Assembly: GCA_963575745.1 (NCBI GenBank)
Contig: CAUYUJ010020253.1
Coordinates: forward strand, 51,001 to 115,000
DNA: 64,000 nt
Direction of reading: 5' to 3'
DNA from: Prorocentrum cordatum
Lineage: Eukaryota; Sar; Dinophyceae; Prorocentrales; Prorocentraceae
Positions within the stretch are counted from its first letter, which is position 1. Every line of letters starts with the position of its first letter. This document shows positions 23,543-34,483 of the stretch, piece after piece. The position numbers and the translations under genes were made by a program. Under the pieces are notes generated by a model. That model made no database searches, was not told the origin of the DNA, and was given only the letters and a program-made list of their open reading frames with translations.

Positions 23543-23765
23543 CGGAAGACTCCACTTTAACAGTCTTCGCCGGCCTCAAACTGTCAGCGTCACTCGGCCG
23601 CTCCTGCGGCGGTTTTCCTTCTATCGCCTGAAACACTACGACGTCTGCTTCGGGCACTTCGGCCTCCGGTGGCTGAGCCACCGAGTGGAGCTTTGCCCTC
23701 TTTGCGGAGGGCCCCTCTTTGAACGCCTTCCACGCTTGGTACTCGGCCAAGGCTTTGTCGGACAA
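23433..23765 (-). pseudogene. Acidic linker segment carrying a 7-bp-arm palindrome
   Basis: It starts with helical ALAEYQAWKAFKEGPSAKR and becomes a Glu/Pro/Ser-rich linker. HSVAQPPEAE is encoded over the palindrome CGGTGGCTGAGCCACCG (23667-23683). It looks disordered and precedes the next folded block. Confidence 0.4.
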
Positions 23766-24345
23766 GGCTTGTTCTATCGCATTGGTCCTCGCGTGAACAT
23801 CTCCCCTGATTACGGGAAGTGCGGAATATGTCCCCCGCTTGTAGCGGCTGGGCCGCGCGGGGCTTTGTTGCGAGAAGGTCCTCAGCTGTTCAGATAGACT
23901 ATCCTGTCCGATCTCCTGTCGGGAACTCGAACTGTGACAACATGGCTTGCACTCTTCAAATAGGTAGACTCCGCCGGGCCCAACGCGGGGCCCAACAGTT
24001 CGCCGCGATCGAAACTTCGAACTAACATGCTCTTGCGGTCTCCAGGCAGTCCACTATAAAATCTGCATCTCGAAATCGCGCGCGGGCCGACATGGGACTG
24101 GAAGTACTGACACACCTTGGTGCCTCCGAGATCCGGGGGAGGGCCGTCGGAACTGCCCTCTAATGAGTCCCGGAATATTTCTGGTAGGCGGCCCAGAAAA
24201 CCATCCACGGGCCCTCAGACATCTCATTATACAACCTTGGGATGACGGGCTCATTGCATGATTTAAAGTCTTCGTTCAATTTGTTAGTAACGAAACCTTT
24301 CCGAGAGTACATATGAGGGGATCTGCTCAACGCGACTCGCTGCAT
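23766..24345 (-). pseudogene. Unidentified coding segment
   Basis: The frame at 24160-24345 (RKGFVTNKLNEDFKSCNEPV, EGPWMVFWAAYQKYSG) is followed by broken frames towards 23882. A palindrome copy lies at 23845-23855. No family recognised. Confidence 0.35.
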
Positions 24346-24370
24346 CCAGCCTTTCCAGCCGGAGGGGGGT

Positions 24371-25081
24371 TCATCGGCTCCTGGATGGAAAAGGCAACGG
24401 GGAAACTTCCCTGGCTCGGGCGTTTCGACGTGGTACGTGTTTTATCCCAACGTCTGCCCAGTCCCTGTAGCCCGAACCTGATGCGTCACCAAGTTCAATG
24501 CGCTCTACCACGGGCCTTGCTGCCGAATCCTTGGCATCCCCGAGCGACTGAACCGGCGGGGAATCCTCTGCCCTCGGCTTCTCGGCCACTTCTTGTAGCG
24601 CAATTTCGGTGTCTTCTGGGATAACAAAGCGTCGAAGGCAGTCTTTGTCTCGGCCGTAGCTACCCGTGCTTTCTCCGAGGGAAACTCGCCAACACATGCC
24701 ACGGCAATGTTCGGCCAATTCAAGATCATCGTAGCGCTCCTTCGGTCGGGCCGTAGCTGGCTCTTCCTGAGGGTCGCAGAATAGTTGGTCTTCTTCTATG
24801 ACGGTTCGCGTGACCTGCTTCCGTCCAAGCCCCGCGAAGCACGGGCGCCCTATGGCTTTACACAGGGAAAACAACTTTTCCTCCCTGGTCATCTCAATCG
24901 GTTGATCCGTAGAGACGTCTAGGAGTTGACGAGTAGGATCAGCCAGTGCGCGGGGGGCCTCGGAATGAGATCCGCAGCCAGCAGGGGGGGCGCGGCCGCG
25001 GCACGGCGGCAGGGCAAACTCTGGGAGGCCGGCCGACGGCGGGCCCGCCCCAGCTTTTGAAAGAAAACGGCGACGGCACAT
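24371..25081 (-). pseudogene. Polyprotein linker segment after the CCG domain
   Basis: 236 codons, basic and Pro-rich at the N-terminus, then IEMTREEKLFSLCKAIGRPC and a long charged region. In dinoflagellate copia polyproteins a charged linker follows the CCG-type domain, which fits this position. Function unknown. Confidence 0.45.
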
Positions 25082-25893
25082 ATATCATGACTTGAAAAGG
25101 CGGGGTCAAAACATGAGTGCGATGCAGCACGCGCGAGCAATAATGAACCTGGCGTGCAAACGCATCAGTATACGATTCAGCAAGTTTGCAATCCTTAACC
25201 CGTGCTTCAACATGCGCATGCGTACCATCACACTTGCGCTCCAATCCTGCCGTCGCTATATTCGACGTGGATGCAATAGTCCATGGAATGTTCATGTAAT
25301 TTCCTTTTCTGTCTCGCAAGCCATTGACATTGGCTAGGCCATACAATGCAGACGGTCCCCCCCGTTTCAACGACAGCGCGCGCTATCTTCATAAAGTTCC
25401 ACAGCAGGTATCTGAAGTCCGTCCAAATTCCCCGAAACCCACGCAGTGACCTATGATCACCGCCGCTGTAATAATGGACCTCGTTGACGCATTGCCAAGG
25501 AGATCCTGCCGCACACCGGATAGAGCCCCAAAGTGAAATTCGTTTTCCCCTGAACGCTTTGATATCCGCAAGCGCTTTAAATTGACCCCCGTGAGTTCTC
25601 ATGTCATCGTGCTCCGTATATCGTATAACCATACATGAATGACCGACATACTTCTTGGGGTTGCCGATTCTACTGTTGGGTCCGCAGCAACAATCAAGTA
25701 TTACATGATGGCCATTCCATTCGCGCGTTATCATCGAATGGCCCTGCTCTTGCAGCGGTGCCGACTGTGTCGACCCATTACCTTGCGATTCGGCTGCCGC
25801 CGCATTCGTGATTTTGTCATTGTCCCCCCCGCTATTACTGTATCTGTGGTATACCATGGATTTGAACTTGTATATCTGAAGTGTCTGCTTCAC
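24939..25893 (-). pseudogene. CCG-motif domain typical of dinoflagellate copia polyproteins, with internal deletion
   Basis: The frame at 25228-25893 carries ILDCCCGPNSRIGN, a glycine/cysteine loop, then TEHDDMRTHGGQFKALADI and SLWGSIRCAAGSPWQCVNE. The frame at 24939-25370 resumes with ALYGLANVNG, IPWTIASTSN and KCDGTHAHVE, ending in the conserved YTDAFARQVH region. About 30 residues expected between GGTVCIVWP and YGLANVNG are missing, and the frame switches there. This domain is common in dinoflagellate retroelement polyproteins; its function is not established as far as I know. The switch point coincides with TGGCTAGGCCA at 25331-25341. Confidence 0.65.
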
Positions 25894-26101
25894 TGCACGT
25901 CAGATCGGACATGGCCATATTTTCTTTGTCTTCTATTGTTTTGCACTCATGGAAGCTGGCCCTGAAACCTTCATTTCCTGTCGCGGAAGGCGTTGTGCCA
26001 CGCGCATTCTCGGCTAAGCCGCATGCATCGATAGCGCCATGCGCAGCTCCACCGCGGCTGGGCCGGGAGCTGGTGCTGGGCTTATGGTTTTGCCACTAGG
26101 C
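25894..26101. other. Linker between RNase H and the CCG domain
   Basis: Stop-containing stretch with two palindrome copies, CGGCTAAGCCG (26011-26021) and CGGCTGGGCCG (26055-26065), 44 bp apart. Confidence 0.5.
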
Positions 26102-26702
26102 CTAGCTGCACCGGCACGCGGTGTCACGGGTTCCTTGACTGTTTCTGCTTCTGCGCGCAACTTTCCAACATTTGGGAGTAACAATACGGACAAGGCAAAG
26201 CATTTTGACCCATGCGAATGGGTCTATAAAACGCTTGGTGCCGATGGCAGCGGCTTCGTTCTGCGCACGCTCAGATTGTAAATCAACAGCTCCTCGAGTA
26301 ATTTGCTGTGAAATGGCAGCGGTATCTATGCGATGCGTCCGCGGGAGGTGCATTAACTTCATCGACCTCCCCCGCTTTTATGACCTTGCACACTGCTTGG
26401 TCATCTTCCATAAGCGTTCATTTCGCTTTTCGCTGTAGCAGAATTTCTCACAGGGGCAATGCAAGCAAAAACTCTGTCCTCAGCGCCAGATCTGCCGCAG
26501 CGATTACTACTTCAAGTGCGCTGTGGGACACGCCAGTTTGCCGACGAGAGGCCATGATCTGGTTGGCTCTCGCGCAGGGTGCCCAAATTACTTGATGGCT
26601 GGCACTGGTGCTGCGGTGCGTTCGCGAATCATTGGCAACATCAGCATCTTTACAATGCCTCACTGTGACATCTTCCATCCTGTCGCCAACCCGCGATATC
26701 AC
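26102..26702 (-). pseudogene. RNase H region of the copia pol
   Basis: The frame at 26448-26702 has MASRRQTGVSHSALEVVIAA, matching the KRQTxVSxSTxEAE block of copia RNase H where the second acidic residue sits. The frame at 26102-26362 has LPRTHRIDTAA, the conserved RTHRxD block, then the AADI..KxF.dP-like C-terminal region (GTKRFIDPFAW). RNase H degrades template RNA during reverse transcription. One frame change and several substitutions from consensus make it unlikely to work. Confidence 0.7.
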
Positions 26703-27065
26703 TCGGTAGCGGGCGTCGGTTTAATGTAGAATTTCATGCGAAAGAGAGCCATTGATTGCTGCTCTGCCCGCTTAGTGATACAGCTAGCCCTGCGCCGTTC
26801 ACCTCGCAGTCAGTCGCATCGAGCCATGCGCGCCACATAATATTTGCATAAATACTTCGGCGCGGCAATTGGCTGGGGCACGCCCGACTGAGTCGGTGGC
26901 TCTGGGTCATCTGGGCCCGGTTCCGCGGCAAAGCCATGAACCTCATGTGGCTTGTCCGGAGGACCGCAGTCGACGTTGAGTTTCAGCGCGATTGCCAAGG
27001 CCTCCTCTGCTGGGGGATGTGCCTCGCCTCTCGGGCCCCCCTGCCCGTCTTCAAAGTCACTGAGC
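26703..27065 (-). pseudogene. RT-RNase H connection segment
   Basis: Minus-strand frames include KYLCKYYVARMARCD, matching the LMKxLxxARxARxD block that follows RT in dinoflagellate copia polyproteins. Stops interrupt both sides. Confidence 0.55.
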
Positions 27066-28542
27066 TCAGGGCCAAGGGGGGGCGCCCGCAGCAGGGCACG
27101 TGGAGGGGTCAGTGTCTGTCAGTTGGGCATGCAGATTGACACGCGACTCGAAGAACTCAGTCCTGTCATATTCAATGGCTCTGACCTTCCTTGGTTCTCT
27201 AAACTGATATGGCTCAGACGGCCGGGCCGGCGAGTCGCCCCCCGCATTATTATCAGCACTCTCCGTTCCAATTCCAGGTGCTGACGTTTTCCTGACTTTC
27301 GGTGGCGGTGGATCAAGCACCGCTGGCAGTTCTCCTTGCCATTCTGCACACTGCGTGGACAAATTATGTTCGCATCCGAGGTAACGCCCCACATTCGCGG
27401 CAGGGTATATTTCGATGCCCTTAGGGCATCCCGCGGATGAAACTCCATCATTTGGCAAGGTTTGTTCTTGGTCCAGCAAGTCTAAAATCGCCGACGTAAA
27501 TGATGAGGAACGATTGCAATTTTTGCTGGAAATAGCAACTGCGCTAAGGACTACACTTGATGAAACCCTCACAATGTTCTTCCCCGTATCCCCCAGAATC
27601 AGGATGCCCGTACAAAGAAAGGATAAGCGGGCACACGGGTTTACGCGTGTTCTTCCATGCTGGCGGCCATTCGTCACGCGGTAGGAATATCCATGTTGGG
27701 GCCCCTCCAAGCTCGGATTGAGCGCAGGCCGGTTTGGCGTCGGCTTGTTGGAGGCCGTGGCCTTCAAATAGACCGCGCGCGTCAGCTGCTTCACTCGCCT
27801 GCATCGCAGCAGCTACTTGAAAGCTCCTGGAATAGTGCAACCTCTTTGCTTTGATCTCTGACATCCGATCCATCGAATACAACTCCGCCTTTGATATTTC
27901 CGGTCTTTACGCCCCAATCGGAGCTCATGTGTTTTCTACCAAGATTGCAAATAAACGTCCGAAGTGAATCGTCTGTCCTATCCTTTGCCGAATTACATCA
28001 TCGTATTCCATGGCGCCTGAGTCATCCCAGGTGCCAACACTACCCAGTCGATCCCGCTCGGTCCTGAGGGCCTTGCGGGCATCTGCGTTAACGAATGCCT
28101 CGGCCTTGGACACGGACGTTGCCATGGCGGCGTCAACTCGCGGCTGGCGCAGCTCGGTGGGGAATTGGAACGACTGCTCAATGATTTGAATGTCGTCAGC
28201 GAACGGACTGTCGAAGCATTCCGCGTCTAATGTTTCCTTCTCCCGATGATCAGGTAAGGCAGAGGATTGCGATTGCAATGGCACATGGGGCACGCTGCGT
28301 CGCGAAGCGGCGGCCGCCGGACTCAAGGCAAGGCCTGCCCCTTTCAGGCTCGGCGAGCCAGGGGGGCCGAGGTCCTCGCCGACGGTGTCGGGAGGCACCC
28401 CGCCCCGCAGGATGGCCCCGCCGTTCCACGTTCGTTTCCGCCACACTTCTTCGCCATCTGAAGTGCCTTCATCGCTCCCTGAGCCTGCGTCCTGAAAAAC
28501 TGCCGCAGAAGCGGCGATCTGATATTTCTGTCGATTTGGCAC
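27066..28542 (-). pseudogene. Ty1/copia reverse transcriptase, catalytic site mutated
   Basis: In order: the frame at 27925-28542 carries the N-terminal RT block (RKALRTERDRLGSVGTWDDS and GQTIHFGRLFAIL); the frame at 27544-27882 carries WIFLPRDEWPPAWKN and CPLILSLYGHPDSGGYGEEH; the same frame, past a TAG at 27544-27546, reads RSCYFQQKLQSFLIIYVGDF. The last is the YVDD motif with its first Asp changed to Gly (codon at 27490-27492). The TAG sits where the family has Trp (W-x-SCF). The frame at 27066-27794 then gives YPAANVGRYLGCEHNL and IEYDRTEFFESRV. RT copies element RNA into DNA; this copy lacks a catalytic Asp and has frame breaks, so it is dead. Confidence 0.8.
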
Positions 28543-28689
28543 GACCTGGACACAACGCGATATCGCAGTTTGTCTGTCGCCACATCGCTAAAACTCCAAC
28601 GCTGAATTGCGCGCATGGGTCCGCAACACACACCCTACCAGACTTCGCCATGATGCACCGCGATCGGCTTCCTCATCCGCCCAGAAATG

Positions 28690-29090
28690 GTGAACGCCAT
28701 CAGCGCCCGATTTTGCTCCCGATTTTGCATCCGATTTTGCGTCCGATGTGCGTCCGATTTGCGTCCGATTTGCGTCCGAGTTTTGTCAGATGTAAAATCC
28801 GATTTGCGTCTGATTTATTTCAGTATTGAGTCGACACAGAAAAAATCGGACGCGAAATCGGAAGCAAAATCGGTCGCAAATTCGGTCGCTTCTGGGCGCA
28901 CTTCCGGGCGCTCTTTCGGGCGCTCTTCCAGATTCGCGTCTGGGCCATATTCTGGGCACTCTTGATGGCGCTTTCCTGGGCGCCGTTCTCGGCACTCTTC
29001 TGGGCTCGCCCGGGCGCTCGCACCAGCGCGCTCCCAGGCGCTCTTCCGGGCGTTGTTCTGGTCGCCCCCAGCGATCCTTCTGAACGCCAG
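28690..29090. repeat. Fold-back of TCCGATTT repeats plus GGGCGCTCTT repeats inside pol
   Basis: Left, (CCGATTTTGCGT)-like units (28705-28770); right, their complement (ATCGGACGCGAAATCGGAAG, 28850-28885), forming an imperfect inverted repeat around about 80 bp. Then about 180 bp of GGGCGCTCTTCC-type degenerate repeats. It interrupts the integrase-RT linker, so it probably arose or was inserted after the element landed. Confidence 0.75.
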
Positions 29091-29134
29091 GCGCGCGCCC
29101 AATTTGCAATGTGAAAACCGAAAAACCAAAAAAG

Positions 29135-30369
29135 TCAGAAGCAAATCTGCTCTGCCCCAGCGGCGAACGACTCCTCCGCTGGTCCAGCAGGATGCAACGG
29201 CTGCCACCAATCGATGTTAGTTCCTCCTGGCATTCTCGCTTTCTCCCGCTTTTGCAGCCGCGGTTCGGTCTCGGGCGGAACGGGTTCGTCGTGTTCTTCT
29301 TGGAGCTCGACTGGGTCGATTCCGATATCTCTAAGGAGCGCAAGACACGGTCCTGGGTCGTCAATGCCGAAGAAACCGCGCTTTTCAAATTTGATTTGTT
29401 CTACGGCCTTCCTGCGCTCAGCATGCTTCACGTTGAACTATCGACTCGGATGGGCCCCGGGGTTGGTGGAGCCCGGCAATTGCTTTAACCATTGAGCACC
29501 ATATAATGGGCCAGGGTCTGTGACCCATATCCTTGTGGTTGGTCAATAATCTGGGTAGTAGCACAGCACGACTCGAATGCTACACGTTTTCCGTCTTCCT
29601 TTCAGAGGCAGTTTCTCTGTTATTTCATCCTCAGTGAACCCAGCCACAACGCGCCGATCTCCATAGCATTCCGAAATGTCAAGATGTTGCGCGATTCGTG
29701 CGAGGAGCTGACCTGGCCCCGGCACTCTCGATCTCGGCTGAGCCGCAGAGAAATTAGACTGCCGATCCAATCGGTGCTCAACACGCGCGAGACCAAGCTT
29801 CTGAGTTGGGTCAATATCTGGTCTCGAACCGCGCTGGTGGCCCCGACCGTCCGCTGCAACAGGCACGTCATCCACGACAATCCCCCCTGGACCGCCATAA
29901 TTGGACTCGCCCTCAGGATCTGAAAGTGGCGCGGCCTCGCTCCCTGGAGGGGGCGGAGGCATCGGTTCGCCAGGGTCTCTGTCACTAAACGGCGGAGCCG
30001 TCTGTGAGCCTAGTCGGGCCCCCTGTCCAGCTGCGCCGGCAGAGAATCCACAACGAGGTTAGAACGTTTTTTGACTTCTGTCTGGGTGTTTTTTTCGCCT
30101 GCTTCTCTCATGGGGAATTCGGGCTCCTGGTCAGCCGCAGTGCCATCCAACATGTTGCTGTAGACATGATCAGATTTCTCAATGGTTGGGCGTTTGCCAG
30201 CTGGCGTTCGTCCCGATTCCACGTTGAGTCCGTCAAGTTGTCTAAGTGGCGACACGTAGCTCTCGGGCCCTACCATGCCCCCCGCTTTGTGTACATATCC
30301 GAAGTATATCCCCGTGACCATGGTCCAGCCGGTCTCGGCGGTCCGAAATCGGGATTCCGGAGGGGGCAT
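29135..30369 (-). pseudogene. Integrase C-terminal part and integrase-RT linker
   Basis: The frame at 30010-30369 starts with MPPPESRFRTAETGWTMVTG and GIYFGYVHKAGGMVGPES, matching the post-integrase FAPR-x-PGxFxGW region of copia polyproteins. Frames at 29543-29985 and 29135-29431 follow with charged, Pro-rich linkers (GIDPVELQEEHDEPVPPE). One palindrome copy lies at 29735-29745, encoding AQP. Confidence 0.6.
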
Positions 30370-31253
30370 GAAGCGTGCGAGGGATCCAAAGGGGAGCAGC
30401 GGAGCAGCAAAGTCGCGTCCGAATCTGCGCTTCCATGACGACTCACCCTCCTCGGGAATCCGTGCGTTATAGCAACGGCAAAAACATCGGACAGCATATG
30501 TCCAAATGGCGGGGAGAGGCCAGCCTGCATCAACAGGGCTCGGGTCCCCATCTGAACGACTCCATTGGGCCGTTCAGCGACAGCCATGAGCTTCCTGTTC
30601 CCAGGGATGGTGGGATCATGCGCTATCCTGAATTCTATGCACGCACGTGCGAGTTCCCTCGCACCGTCAGTATTGCAGTATTCTAACTCCTCTCCCAGAG
30701 CTTTCAGGTTGATCAAAAAGATACACACGTGAACCGCTGATTTATCATGCACACCCTGAGACGCAAAGACATCTGCACCCAGGTCGCGAAAAGTCACACA
30801 CGTTGTCTCATCGTGGAGCCCCCGCGATAGGTCATCCATCGCAAGCCAGTGATCCATGGTGGTCAGGTGGCCGAACGTGACGGGATTCGCGTATGGTCTA
30901 GGTAGCTTTAGCCCATTGTTGCAAGCTGTCTTTGTTGGCGCCACAATGCCTCCGCCCAGTTGCACACAGAGCAGTAAGGGTTCTTCGGGGTGTGAGTTAG
31001 CACATGCGTAAGGGAAGCCCGCTCTTTTTGAGTCGCTCGGTCGCTGAGACCGACACTTCAACCTCTGCATCGTCTGGGTCGGGATCGGGCGGCGCGTCGA
31101 TGTTAACAAGGTCAACGCCGCCCGAGCCCTCATCTCCATCCCCCCTCTGGCCTGGTGCTGCGGCGGCTGCGTTGGAATCAAGCCCTTGATCCATGTCATA
31201 GGGCAAAAGCCCTGATACCCCGTATGAGTCAAGTCTCTTATGCACAGCCGCAC
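30270..31253 (-). pseudogene. Copia integrase core with DDE residues retained
   Basis: Within this 327-codon frame (numbered from its first Met) the catalytic triad is visible: D134 in TTMDHWLAMDD (codon 30852-30854), D196 in EYCNTDGARELARA, and E227 in AVAERPNGVVQMG. The E-x3-GxV helix and the QAGLSPPFGHM block follow as in Ty1/copia integrases. The N-terminal zinc module is degenerate (HPEEPLLLC). Integrase joins element cDNA to host DNA. The core itself is uninterrupted, unlike RT, but the flanking polyprotein is broken. Confidence 0.8.
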
Positions 31254-31983
31254 AGCCCCCGGCTAGGCCGCGGCGCGATGCAGCACAACCAACGACCGAG
31301 TCGTGATTGGGAAAAGATGAGGGACTTACAAAGCTCACGACGCCGGTAGGTGTTCGAGTCCAACCGCACCCACGAGCCTTATGAGGCCAATAATAGAAAT
31401 AGGCGACGATATCCATGGAGTCTATGTCGGACGGGAATGGACTCACGGGCGCAGCCGGTCTGCCGTCCGCATAGCCATGATTGCCAATCATCTCTTGTGT
31501 ATGCAAGTCTATGGTGACGCGACTCTGAATTGACTGGGGCGGAGGGCCCCCCGCAAATCCCACATCATCCAAAAATTTCTTGGCGCCTGACGTCACGCAG
31601 CGCCGCCGCTCGGGAGTCGCAGGCTTCCCGGCAGCAACTGCACGCATCCACTGACCCAGCGCCCTTCTGCCAGATAGGGTCAAGTACGGAATCTTGCCCT
31701 CAACGATCAGGTCAACTCTGTGGCCGTTGGGCACAAGTAAGTGGGGTCGCTGGCCTGCTGGCCAAACGAAGCTGAAGCCGCGATCCATGCACCGCTCTCC
31801 TACTGAGATTACTGCCAGTGTCTCCGGCACGACCAATGCTTCAAAACTTTCACCCCTGGAGTTGGGGCATGCGACGCGAACTGAACCTAGGGCCCGTGAA
31901 GAACCCCCGGCAGTGTTCAGGGTGATCGACTCTTCAAGTCGCCCGATCATTCCCATTGCGCCTGCAGCGCAGCACGAATACAT
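30997..31983 (-). pseudogene. Copia aspartic protease, catalytic Asp replaced by Asn
   Basis: The 328-codon frame begins with the retropepsin domain: ITLNTAGGSSRALGSVRV, then VVPETLAVISVGERCMDRG and FSFVWPAGQRPHLLVPNG, the signature of dinoflagellate copia proteases. The catalytic motif should be D-T-A-G; here the codon at 31915-31917 is AAC (Asn), so self-processing would be lost. A linker of about 200 residues follows and overlaps the integrase frame by 257 bp in another phase, indicating a frameshift between the two domains. A palindrome copy at 31260-31270 encodes GLA in that linker. Confidence 0.8.
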
Positions 31984-32194
31984 TTCTCTGCGATAAGATT
32001 GTGTCCACAGCCCGTGTGGACTACGAACCGAAGTGATCCAAGGCGCACGGACGATTTATCCTCGCACCCCACGGCGGCTGAACCGCCTGGGGCCCTTTCC
32101 CTCAGATTTCAACCAAGTGCGCCAAACTTCGTCGGCAAGGTTGGACGCCCTGATCAGGGCTTGCATCGAAGATGTTCTCCATTGCGTTGACATC

Positions 32195-33619
32195 TTACGA
32201 TATTCTGCGCATGGCACTCGAAGGCAGCTCCTTTGGGCTGCGGCGACGTACCTTCCTCCTAGTGGCGGTGGACTCCCGAGTCGAAGGGTGCATTCGAACG
32301 CGGAGGCCGCGCCGGTCCGCCTTCGCAGATCTGACGCAACTCCTAAAATGGGGTTCGCCACAGAACAGTGCGATGACTTCCCGAGGATGAGGTTGTAAAT
32401 GAAAAAGGATGGCGACGAGTTTAGTCAGCCTTTCCTTACGCTCCTGTTGTAGTTCGGAAGCGGGAACTGCTTCCTCGGAGAATTCGTTAATGCCTGTATT
32501 AAGTGCATGGGATTTCTCGACCATTGGAAAATATTCAGTTGGGCCGGTCGGAAGCCCGTAAGAGCCCTGGGCGAGCGGGGCTGGACACGCACAGGTGCCA
32601 ACGCCCTCTAAGCCAGTGGGCCGAAGCTCTGCGCTCCTTTTTCGGCTGAGCCGACTCGGGCGCCGCGGCGCTCTCTTCGCGACGCGAAAGAGCATCAGCA
32701 TGAGGAGTGAGACCTGTCTAGTCAGCGTCTCGGCACTGGTGCGTAGGCCGCCAGTGCTCAGCCATCGCCACGGATGGCCAGGCGTATTCTTTGCGAGCCA
32801 GCAATCTTTGCCACGCGAGCAGGCCCCCGTCTCTGCGAACACTTTGCACGGCTTGTCTTTCCCTCTCCCTCTGCTCTTTTCTTCATTCTTGTCACGGCCT
32901 CTGCTCGACTCCCGGCTGCGGGGCGCCCCCCCCGGCGCGGCGCTGCTGACATTAGCGGCGGCGGAGTCGGCTTGTTTAGTGGTCCGTTGATAGCCGAGAA
33001 CATCCCCCGCCTTGAGCTGAGCCTCCTCACATTTGTCTGTCGACAGCTTCTCGACATCAGTTAAACCCCGACGCTGCTTGTAGCACCCATTCTGCGGGCC
33101 CTTGCAGTTGCGAGGATCTCGCGAGTAGGCATGACACGCCAGCTTGCTCCGAGGTCCTCGCGACGTCTCGGATTGGCTTCTCGTCCGCAGCCGTCTTGCA
33201 TTGGAATTGCCAAACTTGTTCGACGGAGTCGAAGAGCGAGGCCGATTATTTTGGACCTCTGTTTCCCGGTTCCTCGCCCCTGCCTCTCCGATCATTCTTT
33301 GCGCCGGCTGATTTGTTACTGCCACCTGCCGCCGACTGAGCCAGGGCAGCTGACGCCTTGGGCCCCTTGCGATTGCAAGGGCAAACCTGTCCTGCCTCGG
33401 GACAGTTCTTTCCTTGCTTGACGCGCCTGCAGGTCGCCTCGCCCTTGGTACGTCTGCTCGCTGTCTTATCGGTCGGCGAGCCGAGCCGATGCACCGTCGC
33501 CGCCATCGCGGAAGCTCGTTGTCTGCCTCCGCCGCCCTAGTTTGTCCCGCCGCTGAGGCGAGCTTGTCTACTTCTAGAATTGAGGGTTGACTCGCGTTCG
33601 GAAGTTGCCCACTGCTCAC
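32195..33619 (-). CDS. Gag C-terminal region with two C3H-type zinc fingers
   Basis: 474 codons uninterrupted. The N-terminal third is Arg/Ala-rich. Around residues 160-195 is ACHAYSRDPRNCKGPQNGC, then GLTDVEKLS; around residues 250-275 is PCKVFAETGACSRGKDCWLA. Both match the C-x-Y/F-x-C-x-C fingers that follow Gag in dinoflagellate copia elements and presumably bind element RNA, although the final His is unclear in each. The rest is linker up to the protease. A palindrome copy at 32643-32653 and a mutated one at 32085-32095 (GGCGG/CCGCC arms) lie in it. An overlapping frame (33246-33506) has another Cys cluster, TCRRVKQGKNC, perhaps a third finger lost by frameshift. Confidence 0.6.
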   Translation of the reverse strand: MSSGQLPNASQPSILEVDKLASAAGQTRAAEADNELPRWRRRCIGSARRPIRQRADVPRARRPAGASSKERTVPRQDRFALAIARGPRRQLPWLSRRQVAVTNQPAQRMIGEAGARNRETEVQNNRPRSSTPSNKFGNSNARRLRTRSQSETSRGPRSKLACHAYSRDPRNCKGPQNGCYKQRRGLTDVEKLSTDKCEEAQLKAGDVLGYQRTTKQADSAAANVSSAAPGGAPRSRESSRGRDKNEEKSRGRGKDKPCKVFAETGACSRGKDCWLAKNTPGHPWRWLSTGGLRTSAETLTRQVSLLMLMLFRVAKRAPRRPSRLSRKRSAELRPTGLEGVGTCACPAPLAQGSYGLPTGPTEYFPMVEKSHALNTGINEFSEEAVPASELQQERKERLTKLVAILFHLQPHPREVIALFCGEPHFRSCVRSAKADRRGLRVRMHPSTRESTATRRKVRRRSPKELPSSAMRRIS

Positions 33620-33724
33620 AATCCCGCATCATGAGCAACTCGACCTGCCACACAAACCACAAGTAGGAACGCATTCGTGTTCCATGAGGATCTGCCGATA
33701 TCTCATACCACTGCATGACTCCGT

Positions 33725-34483
33725 CTAATCTCGGGACTTGCTTGACCTGTCGTCGAAATGCGCGTAGATCGAAGCTGTCATCTCGCCCGAAGGTTCTCTA
33801 GCGCCGCGCAACTTTTGGTAGCGCTCCATCCATTCATTTGAGAAAGAACACAGATCTTGATTGGGCTTCTGGCGGTCGATGGTGATCTCGAAGAGATCGC
33901 GGCATATCCAGTGCTGACGCCTTCGGATCTGAACGAGCACCAGGCACATATTGCACGCACGGATCATCTCGCGACCCGTAAGAGGGCGCTGCTCTGTCTC
34001 ACACGAGTGTTCCACGCCGTTGACTCGCGAAGAGAAATGGGCATGCTGTACCGAGAGATTGCGACTACGTTTCAGTTTGGCCAACTTCTCAAGCAGGCTT
34101 GTTGCCATCACCATGTCGAGGCGCATGAAGACTCCGGCTGTCTGGAGATTTTCCCGAGGAATCTCTGGACCCATGGCTTCCATGATCCACGGCGTCAGTT
34201 GTGCTGCCTGGAAATCATGCCAAGATCCAGCCACCGCCCTCACACAGCGTTGTTTCCAATCTTTTCCAATCTCGCAGGCTCTGGACGCTGGGAATGCCAA
34301 TGAGGTTAAGTTCCCGGATATTTCCGAAAGTCCTCCAGTTGAGGCCCATTGGGGTGGCGATGCATGGCTGCAGCGCAGGGATGTTAGGACCGTTTGGCCC
34401 GCCACCGCGGTCTTCGCACGGGTCTCCACCATCGCAAGGCCCCCCCGGAGGGTCACCTGGCGGCTTGGGCCCCCCCGCCCCAT
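33725..34483 (-). pseudogene. Gag core region
   Basis: 252 codons. The N-terminal part is basic. Segments such as IPRENLQTAGVFMRLDMVMA and DLFEITIDRQKPNQDLCSF, then NEWMERYQKLRGAREPSG, resemble the helical capsid-type Gag core that precedes zinc fingers. Similarity is by position and general character. Stops separate it from the coiled-coil block upstream and the finger block downstream. Confidence 0.45.
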
